Below, in pieces: positions 46,121 to 60,011 of a DNA stretch of 64,000 nucleotides. Location: positions 372,001 through 436,000 of the forward strand of contig SAUG01000053.1 in the NCBI GenBank assembly GCA_011316305.1, written 5' to 3'. The notes beneath the pieces are model-generated. The model was not told the origin of the DNA. It made no database searches and saw only the letters and a list, made by a program, of their open reading frames with translations. The number at the start of each line of letters is the position of its first letter. The stretch's first letter is position 1. Source of the stretch: Rusavskia elegans (lineage: Eukaryota > Ascomycota > Lecanoromycetes > Teloschistales > Teloschistaceae). Position numbers and translations under genes: made by a program.

Positions 46121-46842
46121 ATATAGATATTTATAAATATAAAATCTAGACTATAAAAAAATTATTTTCGATAATTTCGGAAAAGATTTTCTAATAATTC
46201 TAGCTATTAATAAATAGAAAATTCGTTTCTATTCCGGTTTTAACTAGTACTAGAAACTATAATACGCTAATCGATATTTAATTTTAGTTTTTTCGGATAT
46301 AAATATTAGCGTTTTATAATTTAATAGACTTTTTAACCTTTCTAAAAATACTAATTTCTTTTTATTAAAAGAAATATATTTGAAATTCCTTTTATCTAAA
46401 ACAACGCGATTTTCTTTCATCTTCTATTTATAAATAGATTTGGAAATCTATAAAAGAGTTTTTTTCTAATATAGCAGAAATTTATATTAGTATATAGTAA
46501 TAGATTTTAGGTATTTTATAATAATTAGTTTTAAAAAAATTCTTATTTCGATCTAGATTTTAGGTATTTTATAATAATTAGTTTTAAAAAAATCCTTATT
46601 TCGATCTAGATTTTTAATATTTAGTTCTGCTAGTTTCGTTTTAACAAATCTGCTAAATAGAAGTTTATAAAAACGTATAAAGCGAAAATTATCCGACTAT
46701 AGAAAAAATCTATATTTAATACGCCGAAAAGAATTCTATCTATAGATATTATAATAATAATTCTATCGAATTTTATAATAATAATATCAAATACTATAAC
46801 CGAATTTATAAAAAGTTAGATTATAAAGAAATCAGCTAGAAC

Positions 46843-47182
46843 TATTAAAATATACGGCAGTTCAGATTAAACTCGCGTTAAAGTTCGCGTTGAAACTCGC
46901 GTTAAAATTTAATTAAAGTTCGCGCCGAGATTTAAATTAAAGCTCGCGTTAAAATAGTATAGATTATATAATCTATATCGGAAGTTTAATATATAAATTA
47001 TTTTATAAATTTATATTAAAAAATTATAGATTAAATAATCTATACCGAAACTTTAGCGCGTTAGTTTAATTTAAAAAGTAAAAATTCTATATAAAATTTT
47101 TATCTATTTTTTAATTAGTTAAATAAATTAAATTATTTCTATATTATATTTTATTTTATTAAAATATATATTTATTCTAATA
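46843..47182 (+). repeat. 5' LTR of the Copia element, 340 bp
   Basis: Starts TATTAAAATATACGG, ends ATTCTAATA; aligns over its full length with the 3' LTR, mostly with transition differences. More AT-rich than the 3' LTR. Confidence 0.85.
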
Positions 47183-50100
47183 GATTATAAATGCGAATTT
47201 ATAATAATATTTTCTAATATCACCGATATATATAGTAAATTCTAGATTATCTAAATCGATATAAAACTTTAAATTACTATAGTTTGTAAGAAACTAGTAT
47301 ATATTATTCGATAAAAAAACGGTATTAAAATCTAATATCGAAAAACTAAACGTTCCGAATAGTATATTTAAATCGAAAATAGAACCGGAATAATCCGACT
47401 ATATTATTATTATTTAGAAATTTCTAGAAAATTTCGATTTAAATAGAAAATAGTATCTACTATATAAAATAGTATATTTAAATCGAGAGTAGAATCTATA
47501 TATCGAAAGAAATTCGATATAATCTAGTTAAAAAAGCTATCGTTCGATAGAACCGAAGAAAACGGCTATTAATATACGGAATAGTATATTTAGAAAATAG
47601 TAAATAGAATCGAAAGATCTAGACTGGTAGTATTACCGTATTAACTAAACTATCTAGTAGCTAGATACGAATTCGAAACGAATAAACTAACGATATCGGA
47701 ATATTTATATAAAAATAGAAATAGAAATCTAGTTATTTAAAAATCTATAGAAATCTGATTACTCGGGTTAATAAAATATAAAATTTCTTTACTAACGGAT
47801 TTTATAATTCTTTTATTTATTTTACTATTAACTAGTTTTTTAATTTTTTTTAAATTTATTTTTATATTCGTTATAGTCGACGAATTTACTAATTCTAGGC
47901 GACAGCCTATTACTATTTCTACTTGCAGAAATAAAAATAATTGATTCTATAATATATAGATTTATATAAAATCGAAAAATCTATAATTTATTATCTAGTA
48001 GTATATTTTCCCAATTCTAATATTAATAAAATTATTAATATTAGCGTTTCCGGAAAAGCTATTTACCGGTTTACTAGACGGCTTTATAAAATAAAAAAGT
48101 AATATAGAAACTCGTTTTATTTTTTTATAGTGTATCGATATAGACGACTATAAAACTTTTAAAAAGTTATCTACTATTAAATTAATATAGCAGGCTTTAA
48201 AAGCGAAATATAAAAATTATTTCTAAATTATAAATCGGATATTATATAACTAATATATTAATTTTAAAAAAAGTTCTGATAAATTAATTAATAGTATTAT
48301 AGATAAAATTACTTCGATAGTATTAAAGGTCCTCGAATACGACATTATAAAAAAGTTAATAACTATAAAAGAATACCGATTCTAGATTTCTCTAAATTTA
48401 TTCCCGGAAGAATACTAGACTATTATCGATACTATCGATATATAAAAAAATATTAATCTCGACTATATTATAAAGGTTTTCTAAAAGAAAAAAAAGTTTT
48501 TAAAAATCGATAAATCTATTAACTAGGCAAAAAATAGATCCGGCTAACTATTTATATAGAATTCGAAGCTAAATTTTTGCAAAAATGAATCTAAATTATA
48601 TAAAAAGAATTTATTATCGGACGAAGAAAAATATTTTCTATATAATATTTCTAGCTGTATAATACGTAAATACCCCGAAAGAAAAGATTCTAACGATAGT
48701 TTAAAGCTAAATCTAAATCGAAACTAAAAGAAAAAACTATTAAAAATAAAAATAAATATAAAAAAAAATGTAAATCTTTTAAAAAACGGGTTACCGGGTT
48801 TATAATACCGGAAGTTTATTTAATAAAGAGTTTTTAGAATCTTTTTCCTCCGAAGATAATAAAAATAAGGAAGTAAGCTATAAAATAGCTATTTTAAATA
48901 AAAAATTTACCGGTAAACTTTCGCTTTTTATTATATTTTAGATTGTAAATTCCGGCGTTTTATTTTATATAATTAATTAATTCTAATTATTTAGACCATC
49001 TATAATTTCTATTAAACGGTAAATTATTAAAATTAAAGAAAGAAAATTATATATAGATTAATATAGAACTATTTTACAATAAATACTAGATAGTAACGAA
49101 GTATTATTTATCGATATTTTTTATATTCCGTTATTCGGAGTTAATTTTCTATCCGGAAAAAAACTAAATTAAAAAAGCTTTATTAATTATTTTAATAAAA
49201 ACTACTTTTAGATAAATAATAAATAAAGTAAATATATTATTAAAATTAAATAATATAGAGAAATCTATATAGTTTTAATAATTATAAAAGATTTTAAAAA
49301 AATTACTTTTTCTATTATCGAATTCCTATTTTTATTAATTTATCTAGTTTTATCTACTTTCGAAACTTCTATCTAAATTAATATTTAGACTAATCTTTCT
49401 ACTAGCGTTTTAAAAAAACGGACGTTCGAAAAGTATAAATACGATCTATAATATAGGCGTTTTAACTACTTTAGTTCTATAGTAATAATAAAAGCTAATA
49501 AAGTTACTAATCTAGTAAAATTAATTCTAATAGTTCAAGTTTTCAATAGAATCTATAACGTCTATATTAAAATAAAGATAATAGATAGTAGAAACTATTA
49601 TATTAGTAATCGTAAACTTAGAATTCTATATCTAGTTTCTATTAATATCTACAGTTTTTTTCTATTATTATAGAAGGGCTATAAATAATTTTTCCTAATT
49701 ATTAATAACTATTTACGCTTCAATTAGATTCTGTTAATAAAAACCAAAAATAACTACTATATAATTCTAATCTACTAGAAAAAAGTTATCGAATTTAAAG
49801 CCCACGCGAAATTTAAAGCTATTTATCTAGATAATATTTTAAAATTTCTAAAATAAATTAGAAAATAGTATATCTCCGCCGGCTTTTTATATTAAACTAT
49901 CGAACTATATTACTTCAATTAAAATAGTATTACGAAACGATATATTTATATTATAGAAAATAATAATCGAACTATATTAAATAATGTTAATCTACTAATA
50001 GAAATCTAATCCGAAATAACGAAATCGGACGTATATATTAGAAATCGAATCGGAAATAGATTTAAAATTAATAGGCAGCTAGTTTTACTATACGAAACTT

Positions 50101-52564
50101 TTAATAGAATTAGATTTTTAATCGATTACTTTAGAGTCTAGAATTATAAATACTACTTTTTTATATTATTAAAATTACTACTAATAGATTGTAGAAAAAA
50201 TATATTTATAGATTAAAATAGAATATACGTTTTTTTTAGCTATAATAATAAAATTAACTTTTAATACCGTCTTTAGACTCTCGATATAAAGTCGGTAATT
50301 AAAATTTATACTATTAAATTCGCTGAAAATATAAAAAAAAGAAATATCGAATTTAATTTTAATATCTAGATATATAATAAATTTTCTAAAAAAAAACCTC
50401 GCGGATAATTTTCGAAAGTATCTATTACTATATTATTTAACGTTTCTACTATACTAGTCGATATTTAAACCGAAATCTAGCCGTCTATTTAATTAAAAGA
50501 TATTAATATTTAGTTTAAAATTTTTAAAATCTAATATCTATTTCTAGAATCTATTATTTCGGTTATATTAATATTATATATTTTATATATATAACGATAC
50601 CGAAATAGAAAAAAGAATCTAATACCGATAATAATAATAAAAACTTTTATTAAAATAAGATTTCTAAAACTAATATAACGTTCGTTTTAATATTTACAGC
50701 CGTTATAGATATAAGAAACGGAAATAATAATGAAATTATATAGATAATAGTTTATTTCGATATATAGAATTAGTTGAATACTATTTCGACGCCGCTAATA
50801 TATAAATAAACTATTAATAATTCTATTTAAAATAAAAAATAGAAAAAGATAATTATTATAGGAATTATCGCGTTTATATTAAATAATATATAGGAACTCG
50901 TCTTTTTTCCGAATAAAGCTACTATTATTATTAGTAAATAGATATTTAAAGTTAAATTATATTTAGATAACTCTTTCGATAAATTTAAAGCTAAACTGAT
51001 TACGCGAGATTTTTTATTGATTTAAAGTATCGATTTCGAATAGATATTCGCGCTAATAGTTAAATTCGACTTTTTATATCTATTTTTCGCTTTTATTATC
51101 GTAAGAAATATAGAATACTACTAAGTAGATATTAATAACGCTTTTACTAAATCTATTTTTAAAGAAAAAATCTTTATAAAAACGCTAGACGAAGTCGATT
51201 ATTTTCTAGAAAAGATACTATAAATACTCCGCAGTTTATATAGATTAAAATAAGCTATAAATGACTAATATAAACGATTTATTAAAATTTTACTAGAAAT
51301 TGGATATATATAGTATACCGCCGACCTTTACTTTTTTATTTATAATAAAAAAGGATTTTTTCTATTAATTTACGTCGATAATATTTAAATTATTACTTAT
51401 TTAAATCTTCTTTTAAAAAAATCTTTAAAATTAAAAATTTAGAAAAAATAGAAAAATCTTTAATATAAATATTATAAGAAATAGATTTGAAAAAAATAAT
51501 TAAAATAGATTTGATATTCTATTTTATAATAATTTTAAAACGTATAGAAATAGAATATAATAAATATAAACTAATTAAATTTTCCATTAATAGTTATAAT
51601 AGTCTCTATTTTATAAAATTGGACGATAAACGTACTAATTTTAAATAATATAAAAAAAAATCGAAAATCTAATATATATATATATTTTTACCCGATCGGA
51701 TATTATATTTACTTTCGGATATTTTAGTTAATATTTTAGTAATTCCGCTAGATATTACCGATAAATTCTAAAAAATCTTTTAAAATACGTTCGATCGACT
51801 ATTAATAAAAGTCTAGTATTTAATACTAGTAGAAGCTAAATAATTATCGGTTTTTCCGGTTCCGATTATATAATAGATTTAATTAATAGAAAATCTATCT
51901 TCGTTTATATTTATATATTTATCGGCGGACCGATTTTATAAATAAACTATAAATAGAAATTAGTTATAATTTCGATAACCGAAGCCGAATATATAGTATT
52001 ATTAATCTACGCGAAAGAAAATTTCTAGATTTTATAATTACTAAAAAATCTTAGATTTACCGAATTTATTAATAATAACTTTAAATATATTAGTATTATC
52101 GAAGATAAAATATATAAATTAACTTTATCTATTTAAATTAAAGGCGATAACTAAATAGTATTCGCGTTAATAGATAATAAATATATTTATAACCGGTTAA
52201 AATATATCGATATTAACTACTATAATATCCGCGACCTATATAAATATAATTTTATCGTTATTAATTTTATACCGAACGTAGAAATAGTAGTCGATAGTTT
52301 AACTAAACTATTAATAAAAAATAAATATAAAATATTTAAAAAGTAATTCGGTATAAAAACTAGTAGAAATTCGGATTAAATACTAGTTATCTAAACTTTC
52401 CTAGATTTAGATTATTTATTATTCGGAGTTTAATATTAATAGAAACTAGTCGTTTAGAATAATAATATCTACGCGATATAGAAAAATTCTATTAATTTAA
52501 ACAGGGTTCGAAGGTAGTAGAAACTAGTAATTTAAAAAAAGATTATCAACGTATCGAATAGAAA

Positions 52565-52904
52565 TATTAAAATATATAGTAGTTTTAATAAAACTCGTAT
52601 TAAAGTTCGCGCTAAAACTCGTACTAGAATTTAGTTAAAGTTCGCGCCGAAATTTATATTAAAACTCGAGTTAAAATAGTATAGATTATATAATTTATAC
52701 CGAAGATTTAATATATAAATCGTTTTAAAAGTTCGCGCTAAAAGATTATAGATTAGATAATCTATACCGAGGCTTTAGCACGCTAGTTTCGTTTAGGAAG
52801 TAAAAACTCTATATAGAATTTTTATCTATTCTTTAATCAATTAAATAAACAAGGTTACTTCTATAGCTTGTTCCATTATATCAAGATACGTATTTATTCC
52901 AACA
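52565..52904 (+). repeat. 3' LTR of the Copia element, 340 bp
   Basis: Same length as the 5' LTR; ends ATTCCAACA, retaining the CA end that RIP changed to TA in the 5' copy. Its last 100 bp are less mutated. Confidence 0.85.
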
Positions 52905-54003
52905 AGAGTTTTATTAATATTAGACCGAAGATTTTATATTCGTATTAAAAGTATAACGTCTTCTTCGAATTAAATAATAAATTATTTGAAATATTTTAAA
53001 TCTATTTACTAAAATATAAAAGATAACTAAATTGATATATAAATATTTCTATATTTTATATAATCGTTTCAAAAAGTAAATAGATTATTAGAACTAGTTT
53101 AATTTTTAAACGTTTTTATTACGCCGTTTTTCTATTAACTTTCCGTCCGAATATATCTAATACTAAAGATATATATATCTATTCTAGATATTCTATTATA
53201 ATAGTAAGTAGAAAATCTATTTTATATAATATTAAAATCAAAAATATTTCAAAAAAGATTCCTATTCGCGGAATAAACGAATAAATTTATCGAACCGATA
53301 AATTCGCCGTATTTACCTTTTATTTAAAAGGCGATTCGGTTATAATAGAATTTACTAGAGATATCTATATTATTAAAAAAATATAAATTAATTTATTATT
53401 AAATAGAAATTTTCCAACGCCGGAAGAAATAATTCTAGATTATTAAAATCGTAAATTATTATCGGCAGCTGTAAAAATTTTGATTTTAACTTTAAATTAT
53501 ATATATATATAATTACTATCTAAAATAATATTATTTTAAATTCTAATAAAATAATACGAATTCTAATATAATATTAAAATATTATTTCTAAAAATTATAA
53601 TTATTTTTTCGAATCTAAATTAAAATTATTATCGAAAATCAATTTCAATTCTAATAGTAGCGCTTTTATCTATATTGTCGATACCTTTTTTAATTTCGTA
53701 AATATTTATAACGTAAGCTATTCGCTAGTAGTTTTATTTAAACGAATTCGGTTTATAAAAGATATTAAAAATCGATATAAAAAATACTATACCGCTGTTT
53801 TTAATATAATTCCGCTCGTTATATAACTAATCTAGAAATCTATTAAATACGCCAGCAAAAAAATAATAAAAAAAGTAATTATTAAAATTATTTCGATATT
53901 CGTCGTTATTTTAATTATATAGAATAAAATCGTATATTATCTAGAATTATCTAATATAATTAAAGCGCGGTATTTTTTAACGAATTATTTAATTATTTGT
54001 TTT

Positions 54004-54112
54004 GGTTTTTATATCCGGTAAACTAGTGGTTCGGTAAATAAATCAAGCGTTGGTATACCAGTATTGAATATACGGTAGTAGAATTTATATTCTAGTTTAA
54101 TTAATATAAATA
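54004..54112 (+). repeat. Repeat X, right copy, uninterrupted (empty site)
   Basis: Matches 45661-45731 plus 46077-46120 without the MITE. The target sequence GTATTGAA at 54061-54068 is present once. Confidence 0.78.
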
Positions 54113-56258
54113 ACGATTTTTTCAATAGAATTTTAATTTTAATTTATTTAGTAATATAATATATCTTTCTACCGAAAATTTATCGTAGAAATTTTTATAG
54201 ATAAATATACCTCGTAGTTATCGTTTTTTTTTCTTTTACTAGTAATATAAATCTAAAAGCCTTTATATATATATATACTTCTGTAATAGCTATAGCTATA
54301 AATTAAATCAGACGATAGTATCTATATCCGTAGTAACTATATCTATCTACGCGGTCGTCGACTACCTCGTTATAGCTAGAGTAATCTATTTTAACTTCGA
54401 TAAAGATAGCTTTTTTATCGTCTTTAAAACGCGCTATCCGATTTTCCTACCTTTTTTTAATTTAATCGATCGAGTAAAACTTCTAGCTATAGTAGCTAGC
54501 GTATTACCTAGCGATTTTCTTAAAACTAAATAGATTAAAGAATATTTTAATAGTTTAGCGGAACGGTTAAATACGAGTTATATAATAAATATAGCCGAAA
54601 TAACAGACGTGGATAATTATTTCGTAATATAGTAAATAGATATAGCGGAAATATTGGAAGCTGATAATTATATATAACGTCGAGGAAAAAATATATAATA
54701 TTTAAATATAGTAGAAAATTCGTAATTTATATAGTAGAGAATTCGTAATCGCGATTAAAAAAGGAAATAGTTAAATAGAAGTAATTAACTACGTTGTAAA
54801 TCTTGTCTGACGAATATATTTTTAGCTGTAAAAATTTCTTTATATATAAAATACAACAATCGTTGCCGTATATAACGTTGATGAAATATATATATATATA
54901 TATATATATGAAAATTTAATATAATTTCAGATAAAAGTTTTCCAAAAGAAATTAACGAATTATAATATTTTTTATCCGGTTAAAAAGATAAATTTTAGCG
55001 AGAATTTAGCGAAATTTAACGCGAATTTAGTTAAAAATATCGAATTCGCTAAATTAACTTCTTTTATTATATCTATAGATTTCGAATTAAAATATCGTCT
55101 ATTTAATAATAATACGGTTTATAGTAAACTATTAGTGATATAATAATTGGCTATTTCTATCGAAAAATATAAAAATATATTTATCGATTAGAAAACTATA
55201 ATAGATATTTCTAAAAAAAAATAGATACTAATTTTTCTAAAAGAAAAAACAAAGTTTACGTTTTTAAAAATTTATAATTTAAATTATATAGACCGTATTA
55301 AATTAGATAAAACCTTTAATAAATTTTATAAATAAAAAAAATAGAATATTCCGAATAGCTATCGTTTTTTATATATTCTATTTTTATAGTATAGAAAACT
55401 TTTTTAAATAATACGAAAAAGAAACGAATAGTAGTTAATATATAAAATTTTAATACTATTATAAAATCGGATAGTTATTTTTTTTTATTTTAAATAGATA
55501 TTATTACTTTAGTAAGAAGCTATTGATATATTTCGTTTATTAAATATATAAAATATTTTTTTCAATTTAAAATTAAATACTATAATTATTATAAATATAT
55601 TATAATCTTTTATCGCGGATAGAAATAAATTTCGATAACGTTTATAAAATATAAAAGCTCGTTGCTATATATATAACGCTAGACCGATAAATTACTTCGT
55701 CTATTTAAAGATATTACTAAAATCTATAACGATAATATTATAACTTTTTTATATAGTTTAGAAAAATATTTAAAATATTTCGAATAAATATTCGTTTTAT
55801 TTCGAAAGAAACGAATTAGTTTCGCGTCTAATAAATCGTATATAGAATACTTTTTAATGCGTTTATTTAGATAACGGATTAATATATTAAAAATAAATAC
55901 TTTAAAGAATAAAATTAAAGCTATTTTAGAAAAAGCTTTTTTTTTAAATATTTATAGAATCTGGAAATCTATTTCAGAATAATTAGATAATTTTATTATA
56001 TAATCGTAAAATATATATAGTTCGCTAAACTTCTATAGAAAAAGAAATTTTATTTATAAAAAAGCTTAGATAAAAATTCTATTTAGCGATAATAAAATAT
56101 AATTCTATTCTAGAAAAAAAGAAATTATTTCGAATACTATAAATAGTATTCGAATTATTAACTTTCTTCTATTATTTCGATTTTATAAAGAGATTCTATA
56201 TCAATCTAGATATATTAAAACAGTTCGGCTTTATAGTAATTATCTATTACGTTAAAGA

Positions 56259-56838
56259 TAATTTGACCATTTCCGATCGAATTTCTATCGAACCGTCAGA
56301 TATCCGATCCGAATTTTAACGAATCGATTTAATTCGATCCGAGTTTTTAGCGGTTCGAATAATCCGATATAATTTGATTATAATCCGATTCGATTCGTTA
56401 AATCTTTTAAAACAAAAATATATTATATTTATATTTATTCTATATCGATATTATTTTAAAATAATAATATCTATTTTTTAGAATATTAATATCTAACTTG
56501 ATTGATAAATTATAATTTTTTAAATTAAATTCGTATAATTTTTATACTAGAATTATATTTTTCTATTAGAATTTAATATTTTAACAAATCGAATTAATAG
56601 TTTGGCCGTTTTATCGGATTTCGAACTCGGATCGGAAAAACCGATCCGAGTTTCTAATCGTATTAGAAAGGAAACTAACTTTAACTAGTAATTTAGACGC
56701 GTTAGCCACGTTCATCGCGAAGTCGAATCGTCACTTTGGATCGAAATGGCCAATCTACGAATTAGATTCTAGAATTCGATCCGAATTCGAATCGAATTAG
56801 TTAATCCGAATTCGAAATTTGATCCGACGGTCAATTTA
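56259..56838 (+). mobile_element. Larger hAT-like MITE, copy 2, with a nested 160-bp MITE
   Basis: Ends TAATTTGACC and (reverse complement) TAAATTGACC. Flanks GTTAAAGA / ATTAAAAG are a poor 8-bp duplication with three transitions. Interior matches copy 1 before and after the nested insertion at 56598-56757. About 412 bp without the nested copy, so longer than copy 1. Confidence 0.65.
56598..56757 (+). mobile_element. hAT-like MITE, 160 bp, copy B (nested)
   Basis: Ends TAGTTTGGCC and GGCCAATCTA; duplication CGAATTAA (56590-56597) / CGAATTAG (56758-56765), one G/A difference. Inserted into the larger MITE. Confidence 0.85.
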
Positions 56839-57383
56839 ATTAAAAGAAATTCCGATAAAGATTTTCTATTTCCTAAAATATAGCTAATAATATTTTGAAA
56901 TAAATATTTTAATAGTATCGTATAGATTTATTAACCTATCGAATTAAAAGTCGTTAGACTCGTCTAGATAGTAAAAAAAGCCCGTTATTTTACTAATTTA
57001 TTTTTTAAATTACTAATAGATATCTATACGGATTATTCGGCGGCAATTTTAATTTTAAAATAAACTTCGTTTAAAATAACGAATATAAATAAACTAAATT
57101 TAAAATTTATTCGGATATTATAATATTATTTCGCTTTTAATATTAAATTACGCTATATAGTAGATGAAATTAATATTATTCTAGATATTCTATTATAGTT
57201 CGAAACTAAAATCTTTTATATCTTCGTTAAAAATAAATAAAATATTTCAGACGTATTATACGGTAATACCGATAAAAAATAGATATTTTTAAAATAGTAT
57301 ACGATTGTAGATCAGACGAAAAATATATTATAAAACTAATTTATATTCTATAAAAACTGAAATATAGTCTAGTAATAGATTAT

Positions 57384-57704
57384 CGCCGGAATAGATTGAA
57401 GAAATCTATTGAAATTTGGTATAGTAGATTTTTTTAGATTGATATAATATAGGTTTTAGAAATTTTTAATTCAATATATTTAAATAATATAGATTTTTTA
57501 AATTGTTCTATAAGATATTCTATATATTTCCTCGTTATATCTATATATATTAGGTCTATTTAACTATATCTTTTCTGTGAATTAAACTTCGGTCTCTATT
57601 TTATTAAAAACCTATACTATTTACGCTTTAATCTATAAAATCTAATATTCTATTAGTGTAGGTTTTATAGATTAAAATCTATATCAAATCAACCTATTCC
57701 GACG
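57384..57704. mobile_element. Possible foldback/MITE-like element, 321 bp
   Basis: The first 17 bases (CGCCGGAATAGATTGAA) and the reverse complement of the last 17 agree at 14 positions, two of the three differences being transitions. Near the right end, a hairpin with about 16-bp arms (TAATCTATAAAATCTA) occurs at 57630-57680. No clear target duplication. Confidence 0.4.
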
Positions 57705-58930
57705 AAAAGTAATAAAGATAAAGAGAAAGCGGAAAAGAATCGAAATTCGATACGCTAGCGACGCTGTAGCGACTAGACGGCGAGCCTCGTCTCTAAACGT
57801 TCTAATTATATCTCCAAAGCTTTTATAACGTATTTAACGTTTATAATTACTTTTTTTTTAATAATATCGTCTTCGATATTATATTATATCTATCTATATA
57901 TTTATAGTATCTATCAAATAAATCTTTCAACTTTATAGTTAGCTATAAAGATTAAAAAAAAAAAATAAAAAAACTATTTTTTCATTACTATTACGATTGA
58001 TTCTATTTATATATAATTATATTTTAATTATATAAATATATACCGAAATAAAATTAAAAAGAAAATAACGTTATTATAAATCGAATATAGATTTTCTAAA
58101 ATTTATAATATAATCCGGAATATTTTACTATTATATTATAATACCGGTTCAATAATTATTATAAATTTATATTAATATATATATTTTAAAAAATATATTA
58201 TATCTATAGATATACGTTTTATTCGTATATTTAAATATATATAGCGATTAGAAATAATATTAAATAAAAGTTCTAATAAATATAATTAAACCCGAATCTA
58301 ATATAAATATTCGAAAATTCTAAATAGTAAATAAACGTTCGAAACGATACGATTGCGACGCGTTAGCGATAATATAATATAATTTTATATAATAGAATTT
58401 TTGATTTTCAATATTTTATTTATTTTAATAATTTATTCGTTTATATAAATTATTCTATTCTATATATATAAATATGTTTTCTCTTTTATATCAAATATTT
58501 ACGCTGCGCTACTAGCGATTATAGCGATATAAATTTTTTATATTTAGTTTTCGAATATTCGAAGAATTATTTTACTAATATTTTTTTAAAATATAAAAAA
58601 GATAGAAAAAAACTATTTAACTATAAAATTGTATAATTTTTTCTATTATATTAATTAAAAGCTAATTTTAATAAATATTTAATATTTTCGATTTAACTAT
58701 ATAGTAAATAATAAACTGTTATAAATATAGACGGCGTACTTTCGGAAACGCGATAGTATTTAATATAATATTGAATTTTCTATTACGTTTCGATAAAAAA
58801 AGATATATATAGAACGATTTTAATATTAGTACTAAAAAATATCTTTGTAGTTTTAGTAGATAAATACTATAAATACTTTAAAGATAGATTATTTTAATAG
58901 TTTCGATAAGTAAATATATTAAAATAGAGC

Positions 58931-59090
58931 TAGTCTGGCCGTTTTATCAAGTTTCGAACCCGGATTGAAAAAACCGAACCGAGTTTCTAACCGTATTAGA
59001 AAGGAAACTAACTTTAACTAGTAATTTTATCGCGTTAGCTACGTTTATCGCGAAGTCGAATTACTATTTTGGACTCAAGTGGCCAGTCTA
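58931..59090 (+). mobile_element. hAT-like MITE, 160 bp, copy C
   Basis: Ends TAGTCTGGCC and GGCCAGTCTA (a perfect 10-bp inverted repeat apart from one base); duplication AATAGAGC (58923-58930) / GATAGAGC (59091-59098), one G/A difference. Confidence 0.88.
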
Positions 59091-59249
59091 GATAGAGCTA
59101 GTTTAATCGTTTCGGTTAATAAATAATCTAAATAGTAAAAAATTTGATTATCTATATAGATTTTAAATTCGACGTCTTTATAATTTGTATTTAATTTATT
59201 AATAATCGTTATATACTATTTTAGTAATTATATTAATTTATTTTTAAAT

Positions 59250-59575
59250 TAATTTCATGTAATTATTCCTTATACTTTCGTTTATAGATATACTAATAAA
59301 TTTAACTAATATTTAGAAATATTAAATTGTTTTAGTAATTTTATAATATTTGAAATACCTTTAGAATATCTATAGACTGTCGTAGATTAATATTAAATTT
59401 CTATTTTAAGTAAATTTAATTCTATAGCTAAAAAGTTCGAATTTAAAAAAAAGAAAATCTAGATAAAAGATAGAAGTAATAGTAATAGTAAAAAGAAAAG
59501 TATTTCTTTTATTAACTATCGATTTTATAATATTAAAGTTAATAAATCCGACGAATACTATAGAAATTATAATAA
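59250..59575 (+). mobile_element. Copia-type gag relic with zinc-knuckle remnant
   Basis: Around 59517-59567 the plus frame reads YRFYNIKVNKSDEYYRN, spaced like a CCHC zinc knuckle in which Cys and His codons have mutated as RIP would do. Preceded by a Lys/Ser-rich linker. Fragment only. Confidence 0.45.
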
Positions 59576-59600
59576 ACTAGAAGACTAGCTTATATAATAT

Positions 59601-60011
59601 AATATCTCTATACGTTAAAAAACGTTACGTTCGAATCTAGCTATAGTCGTAGACGTAGTTCGAACTATTAAATAGTAAGGGAATCCTAGTATAGATTATT
59701 ATAACTAATCTCGCGTAGCCGCGAAAATACGATTATAATATTATAAAGTATTTTTTTTATAAAAATAATTAAAAAGAAAATAGTAGTAACGTATTTAATA
59801 ATTATATTAATAACTAATAAAAGAAGCTATTTAATAGGAGTAAAAAATAATATATATAGCTAAAATAGCTAATAATACCGATAGATAGCTGTCTGCTAAG
59901 AAATTCTATTATATAAATCGGCTATAGCGGCTATAGACGGCTATAGATAATTAGATTTATTTATTTAACTAACTTTTTAGCGTATCTTTATAGAATTATA
60001 GATATAATATA
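59601..60011 (+). repeat. Repeat Y, copy 1, about 411 bp
   Basis: Aligns with 62970-63381 over its whole length, mostly with transition differences. Contains GTTCGAATC (59631-59639), matching a tRNA B-box. Could be an LTR pair, a SINE-type element or a duplicated fragment. Confidence 0.75.

Larger units (their letters stand above)
46843..52904 (+). mobile_element. Ty1/Copia LTR retrotransposon, 6062 bp, inactivated by RIP
   Basis: Two 340-bp direct repeats (LTRs) flank a degenerate pol region. Order on the plus strand fits Copia: a zinc-knuckle relic near 48640, a protease relic near 48950, an integrase relic (YRRF before an Asn-rich loop) near 49455, reverse transcriptase near 51120-51400 (YVDNI at the catalytic box, SLYRLK upstream), and RNase H near 51980 (TEAEYIVL). 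Many in-frame stops interrupt it. Flanking 5-mers AGAAC (46838-46842) and AGAGT (52905-52909) are consistent with one 5-bp target duplication altered by G-to-A and C-to-T. RT after integrase distinguishes Copia from Gypsy. Confidence 0.88.
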
